DNA of 28,235 nucleotides, from positions 1 through 28,235 of IMG/VR virus record IMGVR_UViG_3300045120_000539; one strand, 5' to 3'. The notes beneath the pieces are model-generated. The model was not told the origin of the DNA and searched no databases. It saw nothing but the letters and a program-made list of their open reading frames with translations. Made by a program: the position numbers and the translations under genes. Shown piece by piece: positions 17,183 through 25,785 of the stretch; positions within the stretch are counted from its first letter, which is position 1, and each line of letters starts with the position of its first letter. The stretch is from a virus.

Positions 17183-18843
17183 GCTGCCTCCTGGTCGCCG
17201 CAGAACATCGGCATCTGCCGAGGCGCCGGGCGACGACGCGGTGAAGGGGCGGAGAGCTGCGCGCGCACGATGGCGCTCGCGACCGGCGGACAGACGCTGT
17301 TCCCGATGCGGGCCGTCTGGTTCTCCTTGGTGCCGGTGAGGATGTACGATGGAGGAAAGCCCTGCGCGAGCGCCAGTTCGCGCGGCTGCAGCATGCGCAT
17401 TCCAATGTCGACGATCGCATAGCATTCGCCGCCGATCGTCACGGTCACAAGGCCGAACCGGGCCTTCGTGACGATGGTATCGAGTGGCTCGTCGAGCGCC
17501 GCGCCGTAGATGTCCGACCCGTAGTATTTGCAGAGAAAGGCCGCAACGAGCCCGAACCGGTTCTCGGTCGTGACGGTCGGAAGCGGACTGTCGAGGCATT
17601 CCACGCGCGCCGACTCACCAGGGCGGCGCTCGCCGTGGTACCTGGCGACGAACGCGGTGACCAGCGCTTTCGTGTCGCGCCCGGTGACCGTGTGCATCGG
17701 CTCGTCGAGGGCCGACCCGATCGCCGCGTTCCACGTCTCGCCCGACCCGTTGTGCTTCGCGAGGAAGGCGGCGACGAGCGCATGCTTCCCACCGCCGGCG
17801 ACGACCGTGCCGAGGGGCTTGTGCAGGTTCAGGATGCGCGGGGCCTGGCCTTCACGCTCGCCGTACCCGGTCTGGATCAGCGTCGGCGAGACGAGCAGGT
17901 GTTCGGCCTTCGTCACCACGGTCGACAGCGGCTGGTCGACGCCGCGCACCTTCCCGGCGTCGCTGCTCTGGTGGCCGGTCGTGACTATGAAGGGCCTCGG
18001 ATTATCCAGGACGTACCGCTTCACGCCGGCGGCGATCCGGCGCTGCGTCGCCTCGGCGAGCGGGCGACGTGGGATGCCCTCCGAGCCGACCTCGCGCGCC
18101 CAAGCCTTCGCCTCGGCGGGCGACGCGAAGATCGACAGCGTCGGGATCGACCAGTCGATGCATTCCGCAGCGGTGCGCCAGGCGCGCGGGGCCTGGCGAC
18201 GACGACGGGCCGTCTCGTCGACGACGGGCGCCGTCTCGACGTGCGTGGCCGCCGGCCAGACGATCGGAGCGCCGTCGCGACGCGCCACCAGGAACAGCCG
18301 CTTCCTCGTCGTCGGCGCACCCAGGTCGGCACACACGACGATTTGCCAGTCGACGACGTACCCAAGCTCGCGGAGCTGGCTGACGAACAGGTCGAACGTC
18401 TCGCCGGCGCGGCTCGGAATCGGCTTGTTGTCGTCGTCGAGCGGGCCCCACGTGGCGAATTCCTCGACGTTCTCGAGACAGATCACGCGCGGGGCGACGG
18501 TGCGCGCCCACGTGACGACGACCCAGGCCAGCCCGCGGATCTTCTTGCTGCGCGGTTTCCCGCCTTTCGCCTTGCTGAAATGGGTACAGTCGGGGCTCGC
18601 CCAAAGGAGGCCGACCCGGCGACCGCCGCACACCTCGAGCGGGTTGACGTCGAACACGCTCTCGCAAAGGTGACGGGTGAACGGATGGTTCGCCGCGTGC
18701 ATCGCGATAGCGTCCGGGTTGTGGTTGACGGCGATGTCCACGTGCCGCCCGGTCGCTTCCTCGATCCCGGTCGAGGCGCCGCCACCGCCCGCGAACAGGT
18801 CGACGATGAGTTCGTCTGGGTCGAGCTTGAGACGAGGGGTCAT
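17179..18843 (-). CDS. C5-cytosine DNA methyltransferase
   Basis: 554 residues from ATG 18843 (GGAG about eight bases before; an upstream ATG at 18891 would add 16 residues that look untranslated). It transfers a methyl group from S-adenosylmethionine to C5 of cytosine. Motifs: I, DLFAGGGGAS at 15-24; IV, ASPDCTHFS with nucleophile C86 (Asp replaces the second Pro of the common PPC); VI, ENV at 124-126; VIII, around Q167 and TTRKRLF; IX, RELALAQGFPPSYIL; X, TARIGNSVCPPVASAIV. The variable region about 300-460 holds five copies of a D-x-P-x-x-T-V repeat followed by a hydrophobic strand. No restriction endonuclease is adjacent, so it is probably a solitary phage methylase protecting phage DNA. 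Leads a three-gene minus operon. Confidence 0.92.
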   Translation of the reverse strand: MTPRLKLDPDELIVDLFAGGGGASTGIEEATGRHVDIAVNHNPDAIAMHAANHPFTRHLCESVFDVNPLEVCGGRRVGLLWASPDCTHFSKAKGGKPRSKKIRGLAWVVVTWARTVAPRVICLENVEEFATWGPLDDDNKPIPSRAGETFDLFVSQLRELGYVVDWQIVVCADLGAPTTRKRLFLVARRDGAPIVWPAATHVETAPVVDETARRRRQAPRAWRTAAECIDWSIPTLSIFASPAEAKAWAREVGSEGIPRRPLAEATQRRIAAGVKRYVLDNPRPFIVTTGHQSSDAGKVRGVDQPLSTVVTKAEHLLVSPTLIQTGYGEREGQAPRILNLHKPLGTVVAGGGKHALVAAFLAKHNGSGETWNAAIGSALDEPMHTVTGRDTKALVTAFVARYHGERRPGESARVECLDSPLPTVTTENRFGLVAAFLCKYYGSDIYGAALDEPLDTIVTKARFGLVTVTIGGECYAIVDIGMRMLQPRELALAQGFPPSYILTGTKENQTARIGNSVCPPVASAIVRAQLSAPSPRRRPAPRQMPMFCGDQEAA

Positions 18844-18866
18844 GCACGCTCCGAGGTTCTGGAGCC

Positions 18867-18895
18867 ATGCTATGCGATGCCGCCTCAACATGCAA
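18867..18895 (-). promoter_or_regulatory. Probable promoter of the methyltransferase operon
   Basis: Reading the minus strand, TTGCAT (18895-18890), a 17-base spacer, then TAGCAT (18872-18867), placed about 29 bases before ATG 18843. Hexamers and spacing fit a sigma-70-type promoter. It is back-to-back with the plus-strand promoter at 18920. Confidence 0.5.
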
Positions 18896-18919
18896 GCGCC
18901 GTGCGCGGAAACAATTCGC

Positions 18920-18948
18920 TTGACGCTATAGGCAGAAACGCATAGGCT
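18920..18948 (+). promoter_or_regulatory. Probable promoter of the 18969 gene group
   Basis: TTGACG (18920-18925), a 17-base spacer, then TAGGCT (18943-18948), 26 bases before GTG 18969, in one of the most A/T-rich patches of the window. The likely start would be near 18955, giving a short leader that contains the GGAGG site. Two similar TATAGGC / CATAGGC words overlap the spacer and -10 and could be an operator. Confidence 0.55.
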
Positions 18949-18968
18949 GACACCAGAACGGAGGCGCC

Positions 18969-19799
18969 GTGATCGAGGCCTGTCCCTACTGCGATTCAGA
19001 CGTCGTCGTCGACTGCCCGTCGATCTACGGCATCGATGTTCATGTCTCGCACGCGTGCGGCGAGTGCTTCTGCACCTTTGCCGCCTGCTGTGAAGACATG
19101 CAGAACGACGTCGAGACGCGCGGCTACGAAGCGACCTACGGCGCCAGCGTCGGCGCGGTCGTCGAGATGATCACCGGGTACGAGGTGCTCGAAGTGCTCG
19201 AGGAGGGCGACGGAACGGTCGTCTGTCGCCTCCGCATCGTCGACCCGACCATCGTGCTCGACGTGACCGACAAGCACGGGCATCCGAAGGCCTCAAGCCC
19301 GGCCGGCTGGCAGGGCCAGGTGTTCGCCGACGTCGCCGAGCACCACCGGCACCACGAGGCGCCGGCGGGCCACAAGTTCAGCGTGGCCGTGTTCAACGGC
19401 CCGGTGCGCGTCGGTGTCGCTGTCGTCGGGCATCCGCAGAGCCGCCTGCTGCAGAAGTCAGAGCCGGACATGCTCGAGGTCACACGCGTCGCGACCTGGG
19501 GACACGCCGCGCTGCGCAAGAACGCGGTGAGCAAGCTGTACGCGGCCGCCGGCGACCGCGCTCGCTCGCTCCGGTTCACGAAGCTCGTGACGTACACCCT
19601 GCACGGCGTCGAATCGGGACACAGCCTCGTCGCGAGCGGCTGGAAGGCGATCAAGATCACGCGCGGCGAGAAGTGGGACCGCCCGTCGCGCAGCCGGCCG
19701 AACGAGTCGCCAGACGGTGCCAAGGTCCGCTGGCAACGGGCTCTCACGCAGCGCGCGAAGCGCGACCTTTCGAAGATTCCACCTGTCGAAACGAGGTGA
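18969..19799 (+). CDS. XF1762-family (GNAT-fold-like) protein with N-terminal Cys-rich domain
   Basis: 276 residues; GTG 18969 with GGAGG upstream. The N-terminal 45 residues hold eight cysteines (C5, C8, C16, C30, C33, C35, C40, C41) in a zinc-ribbon-like arrangement. Residues about 120-260 match the phage/prophage XF1762 family as I know it: HHRHHEAPAGHKFSVAVF, VGVAVVGHPQSRLL, LEVTRVAT, NAVSKLYAAA, LVTYTL, SLVASGWK, and a closing WDRPSRSR...RW. The strand-helix order resembles acetyltransferase (GNAT) folds. The family has no settled activity; related phage acyltransferases modify DNA bases (Mom-type), so with a divergent cytosine methylase nearby a nucleic-acid-modifying role is conceivable. 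The Cys-rich extension is an added domain. Confidence 0.78.
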   Translation: MIEACPYCDSDVVVDCPSIYGIDVHVSHACGECFCTFAACCEDMQNDVETRGYEATYGASVGAVVEMITGYEVLEVLEEGDGTVVCRLRIVDPTIVLDVTDKHGHPKASSPAGWQGQVFADVAEHHRHHEAPAGHKFSVAVFNGPVRVGVAVVGHPQSRLLQKSEPDMLEVTRVATWGHAALRKNAVSKLYAAAGDRARSLRFTKLVTYTLHGVESGHSLVASGWKAIKITRGEKWDRPSRSRPNESPDGAKVRWQRALTQRAKRDLSKIPPVETR

Positions 19800-19802
19800 C
19801 CG

Positions 19803-20195
19803 ATGAAGTCGACCCGGCAACAGCAGCTCCGAGCGCGCAGCAACACCCTACGACATGGCTCGTTCGTCCTGTGCGATCCCCGGTCGATCAACAAGCAGGG
19901 CGAGCGTCCACGCGCGGAGGTGCGTTTGCCCGTGTTCGGTCGGTTCGAGGATGCGGTCGGACGCGCGCGCGAAGTGTCGAGGACGCTGCGCGCCTACTCG
20001 CACCCGTACGGCTCCGACGAGGTGTACGTCGCGGAGGTCGACGTCGTCGTCGAGCGCAGCCTCGACCTGCAGGACGAGCGCGACGACCGCGCGACGGTCC
20101 GCTGCAGTCGGCTCTGGATCGTGCGCGCCACCGAGCCGCCGAAGCTGCAGATCGGTTCCCGGCCGGTCGATGACGTCGACGACAGCATCGGGTAG
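19803..20195 (+). CDS. Hypothetical basic/acidic small protein
   Basis: 130 residues; ATG 19803 lies three bases after the previous stop with GAGGTG before it. It has a basic N-terminus (MKSTRQQQLRARSN), then alternating strands and one helix (FEDAVGRAREVSRTLRAYSH, EVYVAEVDVVVERSLDL, SRLWIVRATEP), ending in an acidic tail. The pattern resembles a small ferredoxin-like or dsDNA-mimic-like fold but no motif supports a specific call. It lies between the XF1762-like gene and the pyrophosphatase/JAB fusion on the same strand. Confidence 0.65.
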   Translation: MKSTRQQQLRARSNTLRHGSFVLCDPRSINKQGERPRAEVRLPVFGRFEDAVGRAREVSRTLRAYSHPYGSDEVYVAEVDVVVERSLDLQDERDDRATVRCSRLWIVRATEPPKLQIGSRPVDDVDDSIG

Positions 20196-20218
20196 TCTGG
20201 CGAACCAGGGAGGCCCGC

Positions 20219-22288
<2,070 letters not shown>

Positions 22289-24076
22289 TCACATCATCGC
22301 GAAGAATGGAGCCGGACCCTGGGGAGGCGGAGCGGTGAAGATGACTCCATCGCCGGCCGTCGACACGCCCTGATTGTTCGTGCTGTGCGTGCCGCCGTAC
22401 CAGAAGTTCGCCGGCGTAGCCAGACAATGCTGGACGTTCATATAGTCCATCGAAACCTGGCCGTAGCCCGTCTTCCGAAGCGTGAAGAGGCCCGTCGACA
22501 GCGACGTCAGGGTTACGACGTGGCTCACGTCGCCGCTCACGTGGAAGCCGCCCGTCGTATTGATCGTGCCGTCGGTGAACTTATAGGAATGGGCTCCGGT
22601 GCCCGTATCTTTGAAGTCAACAAAGGTCGAATTGTCGGTAATCAGCAGGTCGCCGGTCGATGCTCCGCGCGCGAACCAGACGGTGCCGTAGGTGACGGTC
22701 CCCTGTCCGCCGATCCACGTAATGCTGGAGTTCGAAGTGTCCGTGAATTTCACGGTCGAGCCCGACATGTGCATCTCAATCGGGCTCGTCGCCGTGCCGA
22801 TGGTCCAACAGGCGCCGACGCCGGTAATCGTGACGGTCACGTTCTCCGCGTGAAGGATACCGCCGCCGACGATGTTCGATTCCTGGCCGAAGAACGTGCC
22901 AACGGTGAGGTTGTGCCCGTTGCAGTCGAGCGTGCCGGTGTTCACGTCCATCCGACCGGTCGACGTGAAATCGTCCTGGAGAGAATAGGTGCCACCGGGA
23001 CAAGTCCAGACGTGCCGCCGGGGCGACGACACCGAGAACGTCTGCAGGGTCTGCGACCCGCGACCGCGGAGAACGACGATGCCAGCGCCAGTAATCGTCA
23101 GGCCCGCGATAAGCTTGATTGAGCCGTAGATGCTCGTCGAGATCGTCGATGCCCACGTGAGCGACGTCGTCCAGGTTGCCCCGGTCCAATCCATAGACTT
23201 TCCCGCCTGCCGCATGTCGAACGTGATCGTCTGCGCGGTGCCGAAAGCGCAGTCATAGGCGGTATTGTCCTGCGGAAGCGGCACGCGCGACGTCCATTTC
23301 GTCACGTCGGAGAAGTTCCCACCGGAGGCGCTGATCCAGTGCTGGGTTGTCGGGCTGGTGAAGGTCAGGTTCGTATTGCCCTGACAGTCGCCGGACAGGC
23401 CGGTAATCGCGCTCAAGTTCCAGTTAGCAGCGCCAAGACCGGTAATGTCTTCGAAGTCGCAGTTCGTGAAGTCGACCGCGCCGGCCGTGATCGTCACCGC
23501 GACGCCGCCGGTCTGGCATGCAACCAGAACGCGGTTGACGTTCGAGTTCCCGTGGCAGGTGAGCGTGCCGGTCACCGTCAGCGCACACGAATTGCAGAGG
23601 AGCAGCGTCTCGCTGATCTTGGTCGCGCCGCCCGTGTAGTTCAGGGCCGCGAGGGTGTTCCCGGTGTCGCCGATGAACAACTGACCGGTGCCGGTCGCCG
23701 TCAGCACGTTGTACGTCTTGCCACCGCCGAAGAACTGGGGCGAGAGGCCGGACAGCAGAAGCGTGCTGGTACCCGCGCTGATCGTCTGGATGCCGCGCGC
23801 GTCGAAGGCCACGCCGGAGGCCTTGTTGCAGGTCAGGGTGAACGTCGACATCGCCAGCGTGCCGGCGAACAGGCTCACGGCCGCGCTAAGAACCTGCACG
23901 ACCGTCGGGCTCGTCGTGAGCGTGACGGTGCCGGTGCCGGAGTTCGCGTCGAACGTGACGATATCGGCGGAGCCAGGCACGCTCTGACCGCCCGCGCCAC
24001 CGGACGTCGCAGCCCAGTGCGTCGTGGTGGAGGCGTCCCAGTTCCCAGCGCCACCGACCCAAAAGCGCGCCGCCAT
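22289..24076 (-). CDS. Tail spike / tail fibre-type protein
   Basis: 595 residues; ATG 24076 lies one base after the upstream stop, with GGAGGT eight bases before. The N-terminus ARFWVGGAGNWDASTTTHWA followed by a Ser/Gly turn and DIVTFDANSG is a module I recognise from many phage tail-fibre or spike proteins. A second, diverged copy begins near residue 260 (HWISASGGNFSDVTKW). The rest is Gly/Thr/Asn-rich short beta strands of the right-handed beta-helix type, as in host-binding spikes. It is visibly less G/C-rich than its neighbours. Probably binds the host surface; no depolymerase active site can be named. Its stop abuts the stop of the convergent plus-strand gene (TGATCA). Confidence 0.8.
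   Translation of the reverse strand: MAARFWVGGAGNWDASTTTHWAATSGGAGGQSVPGSADIVTFDANSGTGTVTLTTSPTVVQVLSAAVSLFAGTLAMSTFTLTCNKASGVAFDARGIQTISAGTSTLLLSGLSPQFFGGGKTYNVLTATGTGQLFIGDTGNTLAALNYTGGATKISETLLLCNSCALTVTGTLTCHGNSNVNRVLVACQTGGVAVTITAGAVDFTNCDFEDITGLGAANWNLSAITGLSGDCQGNTNLTFTSPTTQHWISASGGNFSDVTKWTSRVPLPQDNTAYDCAFGTAQTITFDMRQAGKSMDWTGATWTTSLTWASTISTSIYGSIKLIAGLTITGAGIVVLRGRGSQTLQTFSVSSPRRHVWTCPGGTYSLQDDFTSTGRMDVNTGTLDCNGHNLTVGTFFGQESNIVGGGILHAENVTVTITGVGACWTIGTATSPIEMHMSGSTVKFTDTSNSSITWIGGQGTVTYGTVWFARGASTGDLLITDNSTFVDFKDTGTGAHSYKFTDGTINTTGGFHVSGDVSHVVTLTSLSTGLFTLRKTGYGQVSMDYMNVQHCLATPANFWYGGTHSTNNQGVSTAGDGVIFTAPPPQGPAPFFAMM
22291..22306 (+). repeat. 16-base direct repeat, copy 1
   Basis: ACATCATCGCGAAGAA, identical to 25618-25633. 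This copy sits at the 3' end of the minus-strand spike gene, at the edge of the minus-strand fibre block. Chance identity is not excluded. Confidence 0.5.
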
Positions 24077-24077
24077 C

Positions 24078-25295
24078 CTAGACCTCCGTCGTGGCGGCGA
24101 TGCAGTCCCAGGTCGTAGTTACCTCGTTCCATTCGAGGCCAATGCGCAGGTATTTCCCGCTGACCGTCGTGATCGGGAGGGCCACCCCGCGGCTCGCAAA
24201 CTTCGCGCCCCACGCGATAGCGTAGGGTCCGGCGCCGTTGTCGAGGATGCGGATGATGATGTGCTGACCGGCGTAGGGCGTGCCGGTGAGGTTCGTCGTG
24301 AACGAGGTGATCGCCAACGCGAGGGCGGTGATCGAAAAGAAGCTGACGGCGTCCGTGTTGATCGCCGGCGTTGCCGAGCTGACGATCGTCGCCGCGCCGG
24401 CCGCGCCGAGCAGCGCGCGAAACGCGCCATAGTCAGCGGCGTTGAGCAGCGACTTGATGTTCGTCGCGAAGGCGAGCAAGCTCGTCGTAATGCTGTTCGG
24501 TGCGATGTCCGCGCCGACTGCCGTGGCGGTCGGTCCGCTCAAGCCAGCGAGGCCCGACCGGAGCGACAGCAGCTCGACCTTGATCACGAGCACGATGCCG
24601 CCAGTGACCGCGATCGTCGGCGTGATCGGCACCGGAGCGCCGTCACTGGTCCGCGTCGAATACAGCCACATACGCCATTTGCTGTCGGCTGCCTTGTCGG
24701 ACCGGAACGAGAGAACGCCGTAAACCGGTGTCTCGACGTCGGCGATTCCGGCCGCGATAGCCGCCGCCGGCGAGAGGACATCGCCCGCGACCAGCACAGA
24801 CTGGTCGGCCTTGAGCAGCACGTGTCGACGTGGCGAGGCGATCGGAGTCTGCCCCGGGAAGTCGCTCGCGTTGAGCGGCTGTGTCGTCGCCGTCGCCGAG
24901 CCGAGGCCACCCTGCCCGGCGCCGGTGTTCTGTTCGGCTGCGTCGCTCGCGAACGAGGGCGCCATCCAGCCGAGCGTGCCCGTGGTGGCGCTGGTCGCCA
25001 TCGAGCCGCCGGCGACGGCACCAGCGAGCGCCGCGTCGGAGAGCGAGAAGAAGCCCGCGCCGGTGCCGTACGCCACGCCCGTCGCGACCTGGATCCGGTC
25101 GCACGTGTGGAGCTGGTCGGTTTGCACCGCCCGGAGCCCGGTCGTGAGCGCCGTCTCGTCGACGGTGCCAGCGCCAGGCGTCGGTGTCGCGTTGCCGGCC
25201 ATCGCGTCGAGCGGGCCGGTGCCCAGCGTGCGCGCGGACGCGACATTCGCAGGGCCGTCGGAAGGGGGAAGCCCGTTGCTCGGAATCGCCAGCAT
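24078..25295 (-). CDS. Tail fibre-type structural protein
   Basis: 405 residues from ATG 25295 (GAGGG seven bases before); the frame is open for about 250 codons further upstream, but that part is a shadow of genes on the other strand. The N-terminal part is Ala/Gly/Thr-rich (LPPSDGPANVASARTLGTGP, TVDETALTTGLRAVQTDQLH), then a region with LNASDFPG and beta strands (RHVLLKADQSVLVAGDVL), and a linker NIKSLLNAADYGAFRALLGA common in fibres. The C-terminus (GVALPITTVSGKYLRIGLEW then WDCIAA) resembles the terminal beta domain of phage fibres. Probably the proximal partner of the spike encoded one base downstream. Host-binding role inferred. Confidence 0.75.
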   Translation of the reverse strand: MLAIPSNGLPPSDGPANVASARTLGTGPLDAMAGNATPTPGAGTVDETALTTGLRAVQTDQLHTCDRIQVATGVAYGTGAGFFSLSDAALAGAVAGGSMATSATTGTLGWMAPSFASDAAEQNTGAGQGGLGSATATTQPLNASDFPGQTPIASPRRHVLLKADQSVLVAGDVLSPAAAIAAGIADVETPVYGVLSFRSDKAADSKWRMWLYSTRTSDGAPVPITPTIAVTGGIVLVIKVELLSLRSGLAGLSGPTATAVGADIAPNSITTSLLAFATNIKSLLNAADYGAFRALLGAAGAATIVSSATPAINTDAVSFFSITALALAITSFTTNLTGTPYAGQHIIIRILDNGAGPYAIAWGAKFASRGVALPITTVSGKYLRIGLEWNEVTTTWDCIAATTEV

Positions 25296-25312
25296 GCAGC
25301 CCTCGCCCGCGG

Positions 25313-25321
25313 AGCGTAGCA
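25313..25321 (-). promoter_or_regulatory. Possible extended -10 of the fibre operon
   Basis: On the minus strand TGCTACGCT (25321-25313) reads as an extended -10 (TG-n-TACGCT), 23 bases before ATG 25295. No convincing -35 is present. It lies in the 93-base spacer between the divergent fibre operon and the 25389 gene. Confidence 0.35.
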
Positions 25322-25367
25322 CGGCGGTCGAGCGCCGGTGACGCTCGCCGGACGCGCCGCACCGTTG

Positions 25368-25373
25368 TAGGAT
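25368..25373 (+). promoter_or_regulatory. Possible -10 of the 25389 gene
   Basis: TAGGAT lies 21 bases before ATG 25389, with a G-rich ribosome-binding site between. No matching -35 is seen at 16-18 bases upstream, so support is weak. Confidence 0.3.
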
Positions 25374-25388
25374 GGGGCCGGGGGTTTC

Positions 25389-25781
25389 ATGGCCTACTCG
25401 GCGGTCGTAACGGTCGTGCGTGGTCCGCGCGGTCTGTTCGAGATCACGATCGAGGAGACGGGCGCGAGCACCTCCGACGAGAAGGAGATTCCGCTCGTCG
25501 ATTACGACCTTCCGATCGACTTCGACTGGGAGTCTGGCTCGACGGCGAAGGTCTCCGGCACGTGCGCGACGACGAATCCGCAGCTCGCGCAGGTGACCGG
25601 CGCGACGCTGTCGACGGACATCATCGCGAAGAACCTCGTTCCGGCCGCGCAGGTATCGAACATCGGCCTTCCTCCGATCCCGTGGCGCATGGCGTCGGGC
25701 AGTCTGTTCCACCGGTCGGGCGCCGACGCGGGTTCCGACAACCACCTGCGCACGATCTACCGCATCCGCGCTCGGCAGTAG
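25389..25781 (+). CDS. Hypothetical small structural-type protein
   Basis: 130 residues; ATG 25389 after a GGGGG run. Short beta strands dominate (YSAVVTVVRGPRGLFEITIEE, TAKVSGTC, FHRSGADAG), ending with a basic TIYRIRARQ. No signal peptide, no membrane helix, no known motif. The composition resembles small capsid-decoration or tail-tube-associated proteins. It stands between the divergent fibre operon and the giant gene that follows; the stop at 25779-25781 is four bases before that gene's GTG. Confidence 0.68.
   Translation: MAYSAVVTVVRGPRGLFEITIEETGASTSDEKEIPLVDYDLPIDFDWESGSTAKVSGTCATTNPQLAQVTGATLSTDIIAKNLVPAAQVSNIGLPPIPWRMASGSLFHRSGADAGSDNHLRTIYRIRARQ
25618..25633 (+). repeat. 16-base direct repeat, copy 2
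   Basis: Identical to 22291-22306; this copy lies inside the 25389 gene, where it encodes DIIAKN. Together the two copies bracket the minus-strand fibre genes and part of this one. Confidence 0.5.
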
Positions 25782-25785
25782 CGCC

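Noticed and set aside
17635-18945. A 436-codon plus-strand frame over the methyltransferase
   Set aside because: It is antisense to a methyltransferase with all conserved motifs, and its sequence is Arg/Asp-rich.
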